Source of the DNA: Pegea sp. RAD2-039
Lineage: Eukaryota; Chordata; Thaliacea; Salpida; Salpidae
Assembly: GCA_034620365.1 (NCBI GenBank)
Contig: JAQGEQ010000339.1
Location: 496,001-560,000 of the forward strand
DNA length: 64,000 nucleotides
Direction of reading: 5' to 3'
The position numbers and the translations under genes are program-made. The notes under the pieces are model-generated. The model searched no databases and was not told the DNA's origin. It was given only the letters and a program-made list of their open reading frames with translations. Shown here in pieces: positions 63,894-64,000 of the stretch. How positions within the stretch are numbered: position 1 is the stretch's first letter; each line of letters starts with the position of its first letter.

Positions 63894-64000
63894 CACATAT
63901 TTTATAACAAATTACAACAAATAAAAGTTTTTTTTTAAGTTTACTTGTAAAAATAATCAGATCTCTAAAAAAATGTTTCAATTAATAAAATAAAAAATAA
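63894..64000 (-). other. Immediate upstream sequence of CCDC83
   Basis: AT-rich sequence before the CCDC83 start codon. No X-box, TATA-like position or splice acceptor stands out in the 107 bp available, so the promoter may lie outside the window. Confidence 0.4.

Overview
This is eukaryotic DNA: every gene is broken up by GT-AG introns, most of them 45-150 bp with some of several kb. Base composition is very AT-rich, and all proteins read with the standard code. The recognisable genes are animal genes: a GATA transcription factor of the 4/5/6 type and four genes of motile or signalling cilia. The window therefore comes from an AT-rich invertebrate. A flatworm or another spiralian would fit, but nothing here fixes the phylum, so I leave it open.

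Layout, left to right. (1) 2.1-10.4 kb, minus strand: ARMC2, the radial-spoke transport adaptor. Sixteen coding exons are in the window, and the last part of the gene lies off the left edge or is unrecognised. An RFX X-box-like site and a strong splice donor sit upstream at 11.7 kb. (2) 12.2-14.0 kb: decayed retroelements, including the 3' end of a LINE reverse transcriptase. (3) 21.7-27.5 kb, minus: a four-exon GATA4/5/6-type factor with a normal C-terminal finger and a degenerate N-terminal finger. Desert regions flank it; one holds a GC-richer island (34.2-35.1 kb) packed with promoter motifs. (4) 40.7-44.6 kb, minus: IQCE, eleven exons, three IQ motifs. (5) 46.5-50.8 kb, plus: a large, highly charged nuclear-type protein whose N-terminal coiled coil resembles FLASH/CASP8AP2. 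(6) 51.1-57.3 kb, minus: complete CFAP61, 22 coding exons, convergent with gene 5. A 5' noncoding exon and an X-box appear to lie at its front. (7) 61.5-63.9 kb, minus: complete CCDC83, ten exons.

Functional theme. CFAP61 is a radial-spoke base (calmodulin/spoke-associated complex) protein and ARMC2 carries radial spokes on IFT trains. IQCE works at the ciliary base in Hedgehog signalling, and CCDC83 is a poorly studied coiled-coil protein. Four of the six genes are thus known or suspected cilium genes, all on the minus strand. Two of them have similar X-box-like motifs just upstream of a predicted first exon. I saw no tRNA, rRNA, CRISPR or intact mobile element. The exon coordinates given were derived by hand from splice sites, reading-frame phase and protein similarity recalled from known families; no database search was run.
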